A stretch of 64,000 bases of DNA from Oegoconia quadripuncta (GCA_949316235.1 OX438754.1:2403501-2467500), one strand, 5' to 3'; positions 12,901-22,564 are shown, counted from the first letter of the stretch. Translations and numbers: made by a program. The notes: generated by a model not told the origin, from the letters alone.

Positions 12901-15900
12901 TGTTGATGGACCCAGGTTGTACAAAAGCCTCAAATAAAAACAAGATTAAAAAAAAAAAGAACAGCGAATGATATACAAATAATTATTATTATGAATGACT
13001 GATATAGCAGTCAGTTTTTTCTTTTATATGGTGTATAGAGCAATGTATTAAATCAAATCAAATCAAATCAAAATATTTTATTTCATAGGATAAAATTATC
13101 ACTTGAAAACGTCATTATTAATATTACATTTAAAGGAGTTGGCTAAACTACTGCCCTTAGCATGTATAGAAATGTGTCACTTGCAGGTAATGATGAAATA
13201 TTGAGTAATTAATTATTACGTGTTTATTATTCTCCTAGAACTTTCGTGAATTTATCAAAAAATTAAAGGTTTTCACTTTGACCTCAGTTACCTGACCCAA
13301 TGAAGCATAGATCTTTTTTAGTTCACTCTTCTCGGGGAAGGCAAAGGAACTTAACTCCATACAGCCATGTCTTAGTTCTCTTATTTCTTCAGTTTAGTGA
13401 AGTCAGTCTCAGTCAAAACAAGTCATTGGTGTCGATTCGGATGTACACCAACTAAACTAAAACCAGTTTTAAACTAGTACTGGTGTCGATTCGGATGTAT
13501 ACCAACTAAACTAAAACGAATTTTAAAGTAGTACTGTCCCTTTCTCCCTGCATTAAGGTGTGTGCTGGTAACGGGCACATATTCTTACTCAGTATATATA
13601 ATACATATATACCTACATACATACACATCTACGACCGCAAGTCAAGTGTAGGTGACTCTTATTACGCGGCGAAGCTGTTCAAAATAGAACAAAAGTGTTA
13701 CGCTTGAACTGCAAGCCACTGTTCACAACTCACTCACTTAAACACTAATCTGAGTTATTCAATTTTTAATTATTACTTAGGTAGAATGTATAATAGCATA
13801 TAAGAAGGCATGTGTTTTAACACAAGTTGAGATAACTGAATACAAGATTGTTGTAAAGAAATAAATATTTTGTATTACCTATTTATTTTTATGTGTAAGA
13901 TGTATTGATATACCTGAATGTCTTTCCTTACTAGTTGAAGTTCTAGTCTCTTTAGTCTTATAGTCTTTTAAAGCTTTTTGAAGGGCTAGTACTATAGCCA
14001 AGATCAAGATTCTGAAAGTAGACCTTGATTTTTTTTTTAATTTTATTTAAACGGCTGCATGAAATCATTCTATTATCGCAAAAACCCTATTTATTTGATT
14101 TTCTTACGACGTATACAAGCGTCTAGCTAAAATCTTTTTTACCCGACTGCCCAAGGAAGGAGGGTAAGGTTTTTCGAGTGTATGTATTTATGTATGTATG
14201 TATGTCCGTTTCTTTGGTGCATCCTGTAGTCAAAACGGCTCGACCGATTTCGAAGTGCATGGTGTCGTTAGATTCGTCTTGGTACCCAGAGTGACATAGG
14301 ATACATTTTATAGCATAAAATCCAACATGTCGTCCGCAAAATAGCAGTCGGGTTTTTTGGTTTTTAATACTAAATAGTTATTTACTTAGTTTGTTTACTA
14401 ACGCCTAGCTAAAAGTTCATAGCAAAATATTCTAGTTGAAGTTTGTATACAATGTTAACATAGGAGTTTCTACGATTTTATTTTGAGGATTATAACATTA
14501 TGAAAAGTTCCTGAAACTTACTTCACACCAAATATGATTATACAGCAAGTTGGCAATACATATTACTAGGTACAATGTTTATACATTGCTAGGGCAGTCG
14601 CCTATACTTCAATTTAGCCATGTCATTTACGGCTCATTCACAAAGCTGACTCCCCAGAGAAGAACGAGCAAGAAACTCTAGGGTTGCTCCTTTAAACAGA
14701 TTATGGGTTACAATTTGTGATTTGATAATTATATGTATAATAAGACAGCTATGTCCATGCTTGCTTATCATTCAGATAGTCAGTGATTTTAGAATAGCCT
14801 TTTGCTAATAATTTCTGTTTTATGATTGCTTTAAATTTATTTAAAGGCAAATTTTGAATGTCTACTGGAACCTTATTATAAAAGCGTCTACATTGCCCTT
14901 TGAAGGATTTACTAACTTTGTGAAGTCGGCTAACATAAACAGATAACTGGTTCTTATTCCTTGTATTAACATCGTGCCTATCACTATTATTAGCGAATAA
15001 GGTTATATATTTTTTTGCATATAACAAATTCTCATAAATGTATTGAGAAGTCATTGTTAAGATATTAATTTCCTTAAACTTATCTCTAAGAGACACTCTA
15101 GGTCCTAATTTATAAATGGCACGAATAGCACGGTTCTGCAGAACAAAAATGATATGTATGTCAGCAGCGTTTCCCCACAACAATATGCCATGACATTAAA
15201 ATCTTATCGTTATGTATCACTGCTATAGCTGTCGTTTATTCTTCTATTTGTTGCAATACAATAGAGCAAAGTATTGACCTCTTATTGTTAAGATTGCTAT
15301 AGCAGTCCTATTCCCATTAACATGTTTAAAATTTTAAGCCCAAGACTTCCAAGATCTCAACATGTTGTCTAGATTTGTACTGCAAAATAATAGATATAAC
15401 ATTCAAATTGGGAAAAGTTGGGTAGTATGTCATAGCATTACCAGTTCCGTAGCGGCAAATAAATTTAAAATTATAATTAATAAACCTTTGGAAAATTTAT
15501 GATTCAACCAGATTATCAATAGCCAATAAATATAACAACCAATGAAATAAGAGAATTATTTCAGAAATGATCAGATTATGTGATTAAATTATATGTGCTT
15601 CTATAAGTATATTATTGTGACTTGTATTCTATAATACAAGTCACAATATCAATAAAAAAATGGTTTTTTTGTACAGTACAGTTACTAGTTTCTTCTGCAA
15701 TTGCATAATCTGATCATTTTTGAAAAAAATCCCAAGTGTCGAGTAATAGAAGCCTCTCGAAATTGTGTTGGTAAAGGAGAAGAAAAGGACTGAAGAATTT
15801 GTAATGGGTCATGATAAGAATATGATGACACATCCATTTGGTGCCAATGTGTAGAATATTAAAAAGTTCTTTTTTTCATTGCATACAAATTATTATATCA

Positions 15901-16397
15901 TTATATATGAAATCCTGCTATATGTGTTAGAACATTTCATTGTAATTTACTATCAATCAATTGCAAAGATAATTTGTCTGGGATAAACTTTGCTTTGATA
16001 AAAAAAAATCTTTTTCCTTCAGTGCTCCAATATCTACACCCAAACCATCAACTGGGTTAGGCTTGACTTACGGTTCACTATACCAGACTAATTGACAAAA
16101 CGTGGTTGAACCACAGCTTTCCCTAAATTTGAAATCTACTAAATTCTACTGTAACTTTTAATTAAAACAAACAACAAAGTACCACTACAAATACATGGAG
16201 CAGTTAGAGATACTTTGCCCACCTTTATTTTTACCTGAAGGCTCTCTATCCTCATCTGTTCTAGCATCAGTAATAGTTCTTGAGGCGTCCAATTTGTCAG
16301 TTTTATATACTGTGACTCCAGGGCTAGAATATTTCCTTAGAGACGATTGAGCTCTAGCTCCTAACCTCCAAATAACCGACCCACTGAATTTCAGCAT
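919..16397 (-). CDS. FAST kinase domain-containing (FASTKD) mitochondrial protein, eight exons, 3' end off-window
   Basis: Coding exons in transcript order: 16397-16235, 10542-10352, 8102-7875, 6625-6453, 4322-4097, 2653-2503, 2096-1869, 985-919 (1427 nt, about 475 codons). Junction phases are 1,0,0,2,0,1,1,2 and each matches its neighbour. Residues 1-30 are rich in Arg/Ser with few acids (MLKFSGSVIWRLGARAQSS...), a typical mitochondrial presequence. Residues ~105-330 carry the helical FASTKD repeat signature (GRRSTPLLRALSHN, SLGLLKYRHEQCLTALCEW). Residues ~335-475 match the FAST_1/FAST_2 region (WLDLVFSLLILNKAEP, LQPEFIDKLL, then DAEFAVDAKCHPVPL). Known family role: mitochondrial RNA-binding proteins controlling mRNA stability or processing in the matrix; the name 'kinase' is historical. 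The C-terminal RAP domain (~60-90 residues) is missing because the gene runs past base 1. Family assignment is firm; FASTKD4/TBRG4 is my best guess for the member, from overall layout. All large introns are stuffed with transposon debris, none of which breaks an exon. Confidence 0.87.
1098..1270 (-). repeat. LINE family E 3' end
   Basis: Minus-strand copy of the tail CATCAGGTGATATTGTGGTC preceded by a degenerate reverse-transcriptase C-terminus; matches 42100-42215. Starts with an A tail (T run at 1099-1110 on the plus strand). Confidence 0.65.
1388..1728 (+). repeat. SINE family C, full copy
   Basis: Head GCCTCCGTGGCTCAATG, B box GGGTTCGATCCCC, body with CACCATCTTATCTAAATC, tail CATCAGGTGTGATTGAGG and an A run. 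~335 bp. Other copies: 11486 (-), 20686 (+), 26965 (-), 29530 (-), 30463 (+). Confidence 0.85.
1869..2096 (-). CDS. FASTKD exon 7
   Basis: Acceptor CCACTTTCTTCCAG, donor TTGTATG|GTGAGA, 228 nt, phase 1 in and out. Encodes RRKLMTIDAYAALTCPE, KEKALYVQSVMDTFRSL and TFLRRDCNSGMGFLY. The open frame continues past the donor to 1675, but those downstream residues are intron and do not look like the family. Confidence 0.88.
2503..2653 (-). CDS. FASTKD exon 6
   Basis: Acceptor TTTCGTCGGCAG, donor GCTGGAG|GTGAGC, phase 0 in, 1 out. Encodes VRSSTWLDLVFSLLILNKAEP and LQPEFIDKLL, the FAST_1 'LDLVWSLCVLN' block in which the protein packs as alpha helices. Confidence 0.9.
2770..3480 (-). repeat. LINE family D, 3' end with reverse-transcriptase C-terminus
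   Basis: Minus strand codes FNKVPVDIQNLPLNKFK and KISDYLDD, identical in layout to the better copy at 14625-15190 and to 37670-38425. Jockey/CR1-like non-LTR retrotransposon debris inside a FASTKD intron. Confidence 0.75.
3835..4080. repeat. Dispersed repeat H copy 2
   Basis: Matches 361-660 and 45545-45862, e.g. TTTGCCAGTGCGTGATCACC and CCACTGGGCTATG. Abuts FASTKD exon 5. Confidence 0.55.
4097..4322 (-). CDS. FASTKD exon 5
   Basis: Acceptor GTCTTCCATTCCAG, donor ATTCAG|GTGAGT, phase 2 in, 0 out. Encodes DIIECLPTNQ, SLGLLKYRHEQCLTALCEW and RPSDVASAVITLATLDFMP. An alternative acceptor 33 nt upstream (CCCTGTGAG) is in the same phase and would add 11 residues, but its pyrimidine tract is poorer. 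Confidence 0.9.
4380..4650 (+). repeat. Retroelement 3' tail with GACTAATTAAAGAAAG end
   Basis: Shares AGGTAGACGG...CTCTATTGCTAC and GACTAATTAAAGAAAGAA with 48050-48205. The two short open frames here are not conserved between copies. 4650-5210 is AT-rich intron in which I see nothing. Confidence 0.5.
5214..5790 (-). pseudogene. RTE-type reverse transcriptase C-terminal fragment
   Basis: Minus strand from 5762 to 5247 is open for 171 codons and reads KLKGKIYKTIIRPVTMYGSE, RMLRWMCGVTRMDKIRNEYI, LAWFGHIMRRDE and GRGRPKKVW. This is the C-terminal end of RTE-clade reverse transcriptases; the catalytic palm is absent, so the copy is 5'-truncated. It still lacks stops and may be young. It ends near a TATATA tail at 5205-5216. 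Related 3' pieces: 23580-23757 and 24640-24990. Confidence 0.85.
5838..6355. repeat. GC-rich ACTCGG-motif element
   Basis: A ~520-bp block with at least eight ACTCGG/CCGAGT motifs on both strands and similar ends (GTAAACACACACTCGAG at left, GTAAACACTCACTCGGCC at right). Sharply richer in C, G and CpG than the surrounding intron. No coding potential. Looks like a non-autonomous DNA element with subterminal repeats; family not assigned. Confidence 0.45.
6453..6625 (-). CDS. FASTKD exon 4
   Basis: Acceptor TTTTCACATTTCAG, donor TTTCCCA|GTGAGT, 173 nt, phase 0 in and 2 out. Encodes VMKALHQKGRRSTPLLRAL followed by LKKSADLLFCMAALNFPDP; this block is the most conserved stretch of the family and was the key to recognising the gene. 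Confidence 0.9.
6700..7660. other. FASTKD intron 3, mostly unassigned
   Basis: AT-rich; contains short inverted motifs (GGCCTAAATAGGC, GTCTTAAAGAC near 6880-6920) and a CTAT microsatellite (7381-7400). No exon or known repeat recognised. Confidence 0.5.
7660..7800. repeat. Dispersed repeat L copy 1
   Basis: Shares GACCAATGAGAA, CGAGCGAGCGATG, CAACCAATCACATGTCAGAA with 17395-17510 and 28415-28545 (opposite orientation), bounded by ATTATGTAAC-like ends. Probably a short non-autonomous DNA element. Confidence 0.55.
7875..8102 (-). CDS. FASTKD exon 3
   Basis: Acceptor ATATTTCCAG, donor ATAAAG|GTTTGT, 228 nt, phase 0 at both ends (76 codons). Encodes VSVLSEWSSSNKV, DPRFLKLCRIL and DDEAARLIMNLSLVQMIK, the usual FASTKD helical pattern before the 'RRSxPLLR' block. 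Confidence 0.88.
8200..9100. other. FASTKD intron 2, proximal part
   Basis: AT-rich. A retroelement tail (AAGCCTCAAATAAAAACAAG then A run, 8365-8395) also occurs at 12925-12957. Rest is low-complexity TA/CATA sequence with no exon seen. Confidence 0.45.
9110..9345 (-). repeat. LINE family D fragment
   Basis: Reverse complement of the family D end: TCCTACGAAATAAA tail, then the Pro-Val-Asp-Ile-Gln-Asn coding block. Truncated at the 5' side. Confidence 0.65.
9590..10280 (-). pseudogene. Non-LTR reverse transcriptase fragment with stops
   Basis: Minus strand translates to DRIDHTKYLGVKIDQKLNWH near 10200, then LRHIHTKELLIKINLAFSQS, VYCIPAWGGA and, after a frame break, YRPITSTARTIPKVISATL. 'YLGVxID' is the standard thumb motif of non-LTR reverse transcriptases. 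Internal stops show it is dead. It ends ~70 bp short of FASTKD exon 2. Confidence 0.75.
10352..10542 (-). CDS. FASTKD exon 2
   Basis: Acceptor GTTTTTCCAG, exon, donor TTGAAG|GTACCT. Phase 1 in, phase 0 out. Encodes the acidic/basic linker then ASDVNSLLIVAENPVVSRRH, the start of the first helical repeat. The exon 1 G joins to GA to give a glycine codon. Confidence 0.85.
11270..11415. repeat. Dispersed repeat T copy 1
   Basis: Reverse complement of 30955-31040: AGAGATATCTCAAACA, AAAAGTTTCATGTTCGAAAC, GCACGGTTCACC. Confidence 0.5.
11486..11812 (-). repeat. SINE family C, full copy
   Basis: Minus-strand copy, tail at 11486 (CATCAGGTGTGATTGAGG reversed) and head at ~11812 (GCCTCCGTGGCTCAATG reversed). 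In FASTKD intron 1. Confidence 0.85.
12040..12960. repeat. Repeat fragments in FASTKD intron 1
   Basis: 12046-12250 matches the body of the SINE-like family at 30127-30428 (CATGCTGGCCCAGTGC). 12902-12957 is a retroelement tail (AAGCCTCAAATAAAAACAAG plus A run). The rest is AT-rich and unassigned. Confidence 0.45.
13055..13140 (-). repeat. LINE family D tail with AATC microsatellite
   Basis: (AAATC)n then TTTCATAGGATAAAATTATC and ACTTGAAAACGTCA, the reversed family D 3' end. Confidence 0.6.
13427..13534. repeat. Tandem duplication, 54-bp unit x2
   Basis: TGGTGTCGATTCGGATGTA starts at 13427 and again at 13481; the units differ at a few bases. Local duplication in FASTKD intron 1. 13535-14135 is AT-rich and unassigned. 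Confidence 0.8.
14138..14375 (+). repeat. Dispersed repeat P copy 1
   Basis: GACTGCCCAAGGAAGGAGGG, TTTTTCGAGTGTATGTAT, CGACCGATTTCGAAGTGCA, ending CAGTCGGGTTTTTTGGTTTT. Also at 23275, 29935, 42590 and 47925. Non-coding, common type in Lepidoptera. Confidence 0.65.
14625..15190 (-). pseudogene. LINE family D, reverse transcriptase C-terminus (best copy)
   Basis: 144 open codons on the minus strand from 15183: MLWGNAADIHIIFVLQNRAI, IYKLGPRVSLRDKFKEINIL, NKVPVDIQNLPLNKFK, KITDYLNDKQAWT, then the 3' UTR with GTTTCTTGCTCGTTCTTCTC. This is the post-thumb end of a jockey/CR1-like protein. 5'-truncated at ~15190. Confidence 0.8.
15558..15725. mobile_element. Palindromic MITE Q
   Basis: Outer arms TTTCAGAAATGATCAGATTA (left) and its near-perfect complement at 15699-15725; at the centre a 16-bp perfect stem (TATTGTGACTTGTATT) with a 4-base loop near 15614-15649. 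~168 bp, no coding capacity. Confidence 0.65.
16235..16397 (-). CDS. FASTKD exon 1 (start codon, mitochondrial presequence)
   Basis: ATG at 16397-16395, open for 54 codons plus one base, ending TCAG|GTAAAA (phase 1). Basic, Ser-rich N-terminus suits matrix import. The bases just before the ATG read TTTTGTTATAG, a good acceptor, so a non-coding 5' exon may lie upstream (toward 16.5-17 kb) and the ATG may be the first codon of exon 2. Confidence 0.8.
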
Positions 16398-16429
16398 CTA
16401 TAACAAAAGTTAACAATAAAATAATTTTC

Positions 16430-17235
16430 AAACATTAACCACGATGTCTAAAGCCTTTGTAGCTGGTTTTAATACATAAAAACAAGACAAAGTCATTACA
16501 AAAACGTGTGATATGGATCGTCTTACATCACAAGTAATGATCATTAGGAGATTGTATTGAGCGATTTCAAGTGGGAAACATCATTATAGATATACCTTTT
16601 AAATAAATCTAATTGTTCTGAAAGAGAAAATACGCAAATTTATTGCATTTAGGAAAATATAAAATTTACAATATTTATAATGGATCGACGAACTGTCAAA
16701 GATATTTTTTAAATAACTTATTGCCAGATAACGTAAATCACATTCGGATAACGTTAACATCGTAATAATAACGTTACAAACAAAACTGTTCATTTTTTGA
16801 AGTTTGAAGTTTTTAGAGCTCCGTAGTCAAACTAGTAAAGAGAACAGTAGTATAACTATTAATAAGATTAGAAAACATGTTCACGCCGGGGTCACAAATA
16901 GCCATGATTGCCTGGGGGCTGCCAACTGACCCGACAGCCAGCCATTGCAGCCCAGCAATGTCATATTCGGTTACGTCATTCGAAATATGTTTATTTATGG
17001 CTCTAACTAATTTAGAACCTTTTATGAACCGTTAAAATTATCCACATTCGTTTTTGCTTAAAAACTGTTATTTTCTAACGTTGTTTTCATAAATGTTTGA
17101 AGCTCAGTGATTTGTTGCATTAACAAAACGCGCTAGGGAAGAGCCTTGACAATTGCATACAATCGACTTTTATTCTAATCGAGATGAATGAGATGATAAT
17201 GGTGAAAATCTTAAACTCCCCCAGGCGCTAGGCGG
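16430..17235. promoter_or_regulatory. Probable FASTKD 5' region
   Basis: Lies upstream of the first coding exon. Contains a locally GC-rich patch (16880-16960, GCCGGGGTCACAAATAGCC) in AT-rich DNA. No TATA box or start site could be fixed; a 5' non-coding exon here is possible because of the acceptor-like sequence before the ATG. Confidence 0.3.
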
Positions 17236-17239
17236 TTAT

Positions 17240-17510
17240 AAAAATATTTTTTATTTCTTAGGATAAAATTATCACTTGAAAACGTCACAAATTAATATTA
17301 AAATTAAACTTACTGCTCATTCACAAAGCTGACTCCCCAGAGAAGAACGAACAAGAAACTCAAGGGTCGCTCTTTTTAGAATATCGTCATCGGTTACATT
17401 CTAACATGTGATTGGTTGGCGCAGCGCTCGTTCAGCAAATTGACGGTTTCTCATTGGTCAACGTAATCGATAACGTTACCGATGAAGTTACATTTTGATT
17501 TCCGATTGAA
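17240..17510 (-). repeat. LINE D tail joined to repeat L
   Basis: 17240-17395 is the reversed family D 3' end (GACTCCCCAGAGAAGAACGA); 17395-17510 is repeat L (CATGTGATTGGTTGGCGC, TTGACGGTTTCTCATTGGTC). Confidence 0.6.
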
Positions 17511-17829
17511 AACACTATCTGACGTATATTCCCGGTCTAATTCTATATACATTGCTGGCAGGCTTGGTTCTATTAATTAAAATAGCCTTACTACAATCAG
17601 CAATGTATGCCGAATTAATCTCTGCATTTAGGATGGTGTAATAAGCGCTTCCTAACTTCCGATTTCCTAATTATCGGATTAATTAGATTTCCTAAAAATC
17701 GAATAATACAATAAGTACTTTAACGATAGTCGCTATCTATTTATCGACTAACTTCATCTAACACAGTTAAGTCTGGAGGGCGGTACAGTGCATTGCATAC
17801 ATCACAAATTATAAAGACTTATAGCATAT

Positions 17830-18262
17830 TCCATTTGTAATTACTGCTCTTGCGAATATTGCGATGTTAACCATTTGTTTTTTGATTGTTCACAATTCCT
17901 TCTGCAACGTCTGCTATTCATTTCACAATGTCAGGATGCCCTAGAATGTAATAAGTTACCCAATAACATACAAGAGCTTTTAAAACATAATAGCCTGTAT
18001 CAAATTATTTTTGAATTTGTAAATAATACGTTTGTAAAAGTGTAATAGGTTACCTATTGTAATAAGTTGTGTATATTTGTTAGGTTTGTAATTTTATTCA
18101 AATTTTTGTAATTAGCTTAGTTTAGATTTTTTTTAATTTTTTTTTTCTGTTATTTGTTGTATCTTAGTTTTCTTCCCATTTTTGTAATAGGATTTAGTTG
18201 TTTTCAATGGTTTAGGCTGATGGTTTTTACCAAAGCCTTAAATAATTTAAAAAAAAAAACTT
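17830..18262 (+). pseudogene. Non-LTR retroelement C-terminal fragment and tail
   Basis: Translates NCDVNHLFFDCSQF, LLFISQCQDALECNKL, LYQIIFEFVNNT, a Cys/His-bearing C-terminus typical of non-LTR ORF2 ends, followed by a T-rich UTR and AAAGCCTTAAATAATTT plus A run. Catalytic part absent. Confidence 0.6.
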
Positions 18263-19230
18263 ATAGCATACATGCAGTACATCACTAATTCACTCATTTT
18301 GCAAGCTGTTGTGTGTGGGTGGGAGTTTTGTTGTGATTTTTATTAATTTAAAAATAAACTGTATAACCGGCATCGAAAATCATAAAGATGGTAAGCTACG
18401 TCAATATTACATTAACTACTATAACATTTTTATGTTAGAATTTAAAGAAGCTTAGTAAAATTCTATAATTTTGACAGGGAGAATGCAACCCCTAAAACAA
18501 CGCATTTCTTTTCTTGTAACATTCGCCCCTCTACATACAGCTTGTTATGGTTTGTATTTTAGTACTGAATCCGTAAGATTCTGCAGTTATTCGTGTAATG
18601 TGATATTAAAATACCTCCAAATTACAGTATCAAAAAATACAAGACACACCTCCTTAAAACTCATCTACCGTCTCACAGCGTTTCTATTTTATTACCTATC
18701 TACTATCTGCTAATACCTACGCATCTTATCGAATTTGCCCTTTTGCATTCTTGAGCGCATGCCTATTTATCACATGCGTAAGTACTAAATATACCTTCTG
18801 TTTGACCTTTTGTACCCATACCTAATAATTGTAAGTATAGCCACTTATTTACCCACTTGTTATGGTAAGGTTTAGTAACTAATTAAGCTAAATCCCTCTA
18901 GTAAGGGTAACTAGAGGATTTGCCCTGAGTGGTTTAGGCGTTTCATTTTTGTTGACTACATTTACAGAAACTACATATCACAATGACTAAATAGCTAATT
19001 AGACTACATATCAAATTTGACTAGTTCTCGAGATATATACAAGTATAAATAAGTTGTTTTCAATTTTCTATACAAAACTTTGTATGTTTTTTATTGATTA
19101 ATAAATGACGATCACAATGTACAATAGGCTTAAAAGTGTATGCTTCTAATGTGCTAGCCTGGTACAGTATCCTGTAAAGTACCAGCACATAGGTACCACA
19201 TATGATTCATTTTGTATTTATATCAACAAT
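18263..19230. other. Unassigned AT-rich stretch
   Basis: No exon with splice sites, no recognised repeat. An 80-codon open frame at 18471-18713 has no coding character. Confidence 0.5.
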
Positions 19231-19264
19231 CTTAAGGGCGGATCCAAGGGGAGGAGGCATTAGG

Positions 19265-19496
19265 TAATAATAATAAATATTCGGGACACTTACACCAATT
19301 ATCTAGTCCCAAACTAAGCAAAGCTTGTGCTATGGATACTAGATAACGGATAAACATACATAAATATTTATATAAACATCCATGACTCGGGAATAAATGT
19401 TCGTATTCATCCCACAAACATTTACCTCTCGCGATATTCGAATCTGCAATCGTTGGTTTCACTGACAGGGTCACTATCCACTACACCAACCGGTCG
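19265..19496 (-). repeat. SINE family A copy
   Basis: Reversed family A: tail TTGGGACTAGATAATTGG side at 19290, head GTTGGTGTAGTGGATAG side at 19480. B box degraded (ATTCGAATCTGC). Confidence 0.8.
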
Positions 19497-19688
19497 TCAT
19501 AACTGGTCACCCACTGATTTGAAGTTTTTTCTACTTAATTTATCAAAACAACGTATTTTATTTTGTAATATATGACACCTAGGCTAGATCTGCCCTTGAT
19601 GATCTTTTTCTAAACTTTGTACCTTTACTTACTTTAAACTTTTTTATATTATTACTAGACATTCACCTGCATCGACTAACTATATCGC

Positions 19689-19955
19689 GGATAATAATAA
19701 TAAATATCTTTGCACATACACACAGCGCCATCTAGTTCCACACTAAGCAACTACGCTTGTATTATAGATACCAGATGGTTGATAAACTACACAAATACAT
19801 TTTTTTTTGTAAATAAATACATAAATAAATGTCTGTATTCATCATACACACATGTCTGCATTCATCATAAAAACATATGCCCCTAGCGAGATTCGAACCC
19901 GCGACCTTTTGGTATAGCAGTCAGAATTTTTAACCACTACACCAAACAGGTCGTC
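19689..19955 (-). repeat. SINE family B copy
   Basis: Reversed family B: CAGCGCCATCTAGTTCC tail at ~19733, B box GGGTTCGAATCTCGC reversed at ~19895, head CTGTTTGGTGTAGTGG reversed at ~19945. Confidence 0.85.
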
Positions 19956-19984
19956 AATATATAAAAATCGTCAAAATATAATAC

Positions 19985-20155
19985 ATTTAATTTGATTATC
20001 CCCCAGGAACTACTCACTTTATTGGGATAAAAACTATCCTGTCCTAACCAGACTAGGTTCTAAGTTCTACCTATATACCAAATTTGATCCCAATCCGTTC
20101 ATCTGTGTCACTGTGATTGAGCAACAAACATCTAAACTTTCACATTTATAGGGTT
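19985..20155 (+). repeat. Retroelement 3' UTR fragment
   Basis: GTTCTACCTATATACCAAAT, CAATCCGTTCATCTGTG style sequence; similar pieces at 39955-40040, 40700-40760 and 45050-45150. Confidence 0.45.
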
Positions 20156-20159
20156 AAAG

Positions 20160-20475
20160 GTTAAAGGGTTATTATAAAATTAGTGACTACCTGAATGACA
20201 AACACGCTTGGTGTATTCGACCAGCTCCCCGAAATTATAAAATTGATTTAGTTATATACTTTATTTAAAAAAAAAAAAGAACAACAATTATCCTGTGGGT
20301 TTCTTGCGCCGCTTCTTTTCCCACAGATGAATTCCCTTTCCGAAGCGGTAGTAGCTTGGACATACCGACTGACAGATAAATGCAATAAACTTTTTTTATT
20401 TTCAGTAGATTTAAATTGACATTCAACAAATGATATCATGTATCTTACGTTGAAATAAATGCTTGAAGTTTGAAG
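20160..20475 (+). repeat. LINE family S 3' end
   Basis: CCTGTGGGTTTCTTGCGCCG, GGTAGTAGCTTGGACATAC, and tail AATAAATGCTTGAAGTTTG. Other copies: 47655 (+), 52600 (-), 54700 (-), 55665 (+). 20476-20685 shows nothing. Confidence 0.65.
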
Positions 20476-20685
20476 TATAATATTAGTTAGATTAGTTTAT
20501 CCTGCCCAAAATACTCGCCAGTAAGTGTGAGTGTCCCTCTAACTAACCTATTAGCCCACTGCCACATTTTATCAATTTAATCCACCCCTTTCAACTGTGT
20601 GAAGACCGCTAAATCAGTGAGATAGGACATTACTTTTATTAATATAGACAGAAACCCTAATTGCCCTAACTTAACCTAATTTAAC

Positions 20686-21020
20686 TGCCTCCGTGGCTCA
20701 ATGTGAACAACATTGGGTTTACGATTCGGAGGTCGCGGGTTCGATCCCCAGCGGGGTACATGTACAAGTAGTCGGTTTGGTTGGTGGTAGGGCAATTTAA
20801 ATGTCTGCCTGGCTAGCTACCACCATCTTATCTAAATCTGCCGCCAAGCAGCAATGTTAATATCATTGTTGTGTTCCGGTTGTCAGAGATAAGATAGCCA
20901 GTCCCCCAAATGTGTTGGGGTTTCGGGTCAGTACGCTTCCACCTTCGACCTCACCTTCACTTAACATCAGGTGTGATTGAGGTCAAGTACGAACCCGTCG
21001 TGCATAAAAAAAAAAAAAAA
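20686..21020 (+). repeat. SINE family C, full copy
   Basis: Intact head, B box (GGGTTCGATCCCC), body and A tail at 21006-21020. Confidence 0.88.
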
Positions 21021-21292
21021 CTTATGCCATCTATTTCCTGTGTATCATGACATATATATATTATTATTCACTATACATTCTATTGCCTCAATTTGTATAT
21101 GTTCTAATGACAGTTAGTTACATTAATATAAAAGTCGATAAGTAATGAAATGATTTGTTCAGCTGTATTTCGTGGCATGTGAACCCACTACAATCTACAA
21201 TCCCGCTTCACATGTAAATACGGTGCGCCGCTCGGTGGCAGGTTAACAAAAGTACTTAACTACCGTACATCATACCAAATAAACATGTACAC

Positions 21293-21576
<284 letters not shown>

Positions 21577-21599
21577 ACAGACACTTCAATCGAAGTCGT

Positions 21600-22265
21600 T
21601 AATTTGTACACATGCGACAACTTATTTAATTTCATCATTAGTTTTATTAGTTAATTGTTACATAGATCTATAGTTTTGACATTTATATTTGGCTTAAAAT
21701 TACTTAATTCCTTTACTTTTACTTTTAACACTATGCAATTTAGGCTCACTAACATAACGACTCGTATATTACTGAGGATTGTTTTATTGATACCTATATA
21801 ATAATAATAATGTAAAGTACTAATTTTCTTGTAATAAAATTAAAACGTTACCCATTCAATTATAACGATAACCACTGTCGGTAACATAATAAGAATCACT
21901 AATTGGCATAAGTTTGGTATTAGTTTATTATAATATAATTTCTGCAATAATGCTGTTGATTCTATGTAAATAAGTAAATAAATAAATGGAATCCAGTACA
22001 AGAGAGTACAAAGAATCAGGTCACGGGAGCATTCGTACAGACTTAAATCCAATTACATTCAACTTCAGTCTGCGTATGCAACTCACTGACAGTATACTTG
22101 CTGTTGTTAGTCTTCTCACATGTTTACATTTATTCTAAGTTGAAATACAAAATAAGTGAAAATATATTTAACTTAATTGAAATTACAGTGTTCTTATTTA
22201 TATAGTCTACTTATTACGTCAGGTAAGGGTACGACGACGCTCGTAAGACGCTAGTGTGGTGGTCT
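21600..22265. other. Unassigned AT-rich stretch
   Basis: No coding exon or known repeat seen. Confidence 0.5.
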
Positions 22266-22274
22266 CCATAAACT

Positions 22275-22545
22275 TCTAATACCTGTTTGGTGTACTGGTT
22301 AAAATTCTGACTGCTATACGAAAAGGTCGCGGGTACGAATCCCGCTAGGGGCATATGTTTGTATGATGAATACAGACATGTGTTCCCGAGTTATGGATGT
22401 TTTTCATTTATTTATGTATTTATTTACAAAAAAAAAGAAAGTATTTGTGTTTATCAACCATCTGGTATCCATAATACAAGCCTAGTTACTTAGTGTGGAA
22501 CTAGATGGCGCTGTGTGTATGTGCAAAGATATTTATTATTATAAT
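22275..22545 (+). repeat. SINE family B, full copy
   Basis: Head CTGTTTGGTGTACTGG, B box GGGTACGAATCCCG, A-rich middle, tail GGAACTAGATGGCGCTG and ATTTATTATT end. Confidence 0.88.
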
Positions 22546-22564
22546 AGAAAAGTAATTTCCGAGT

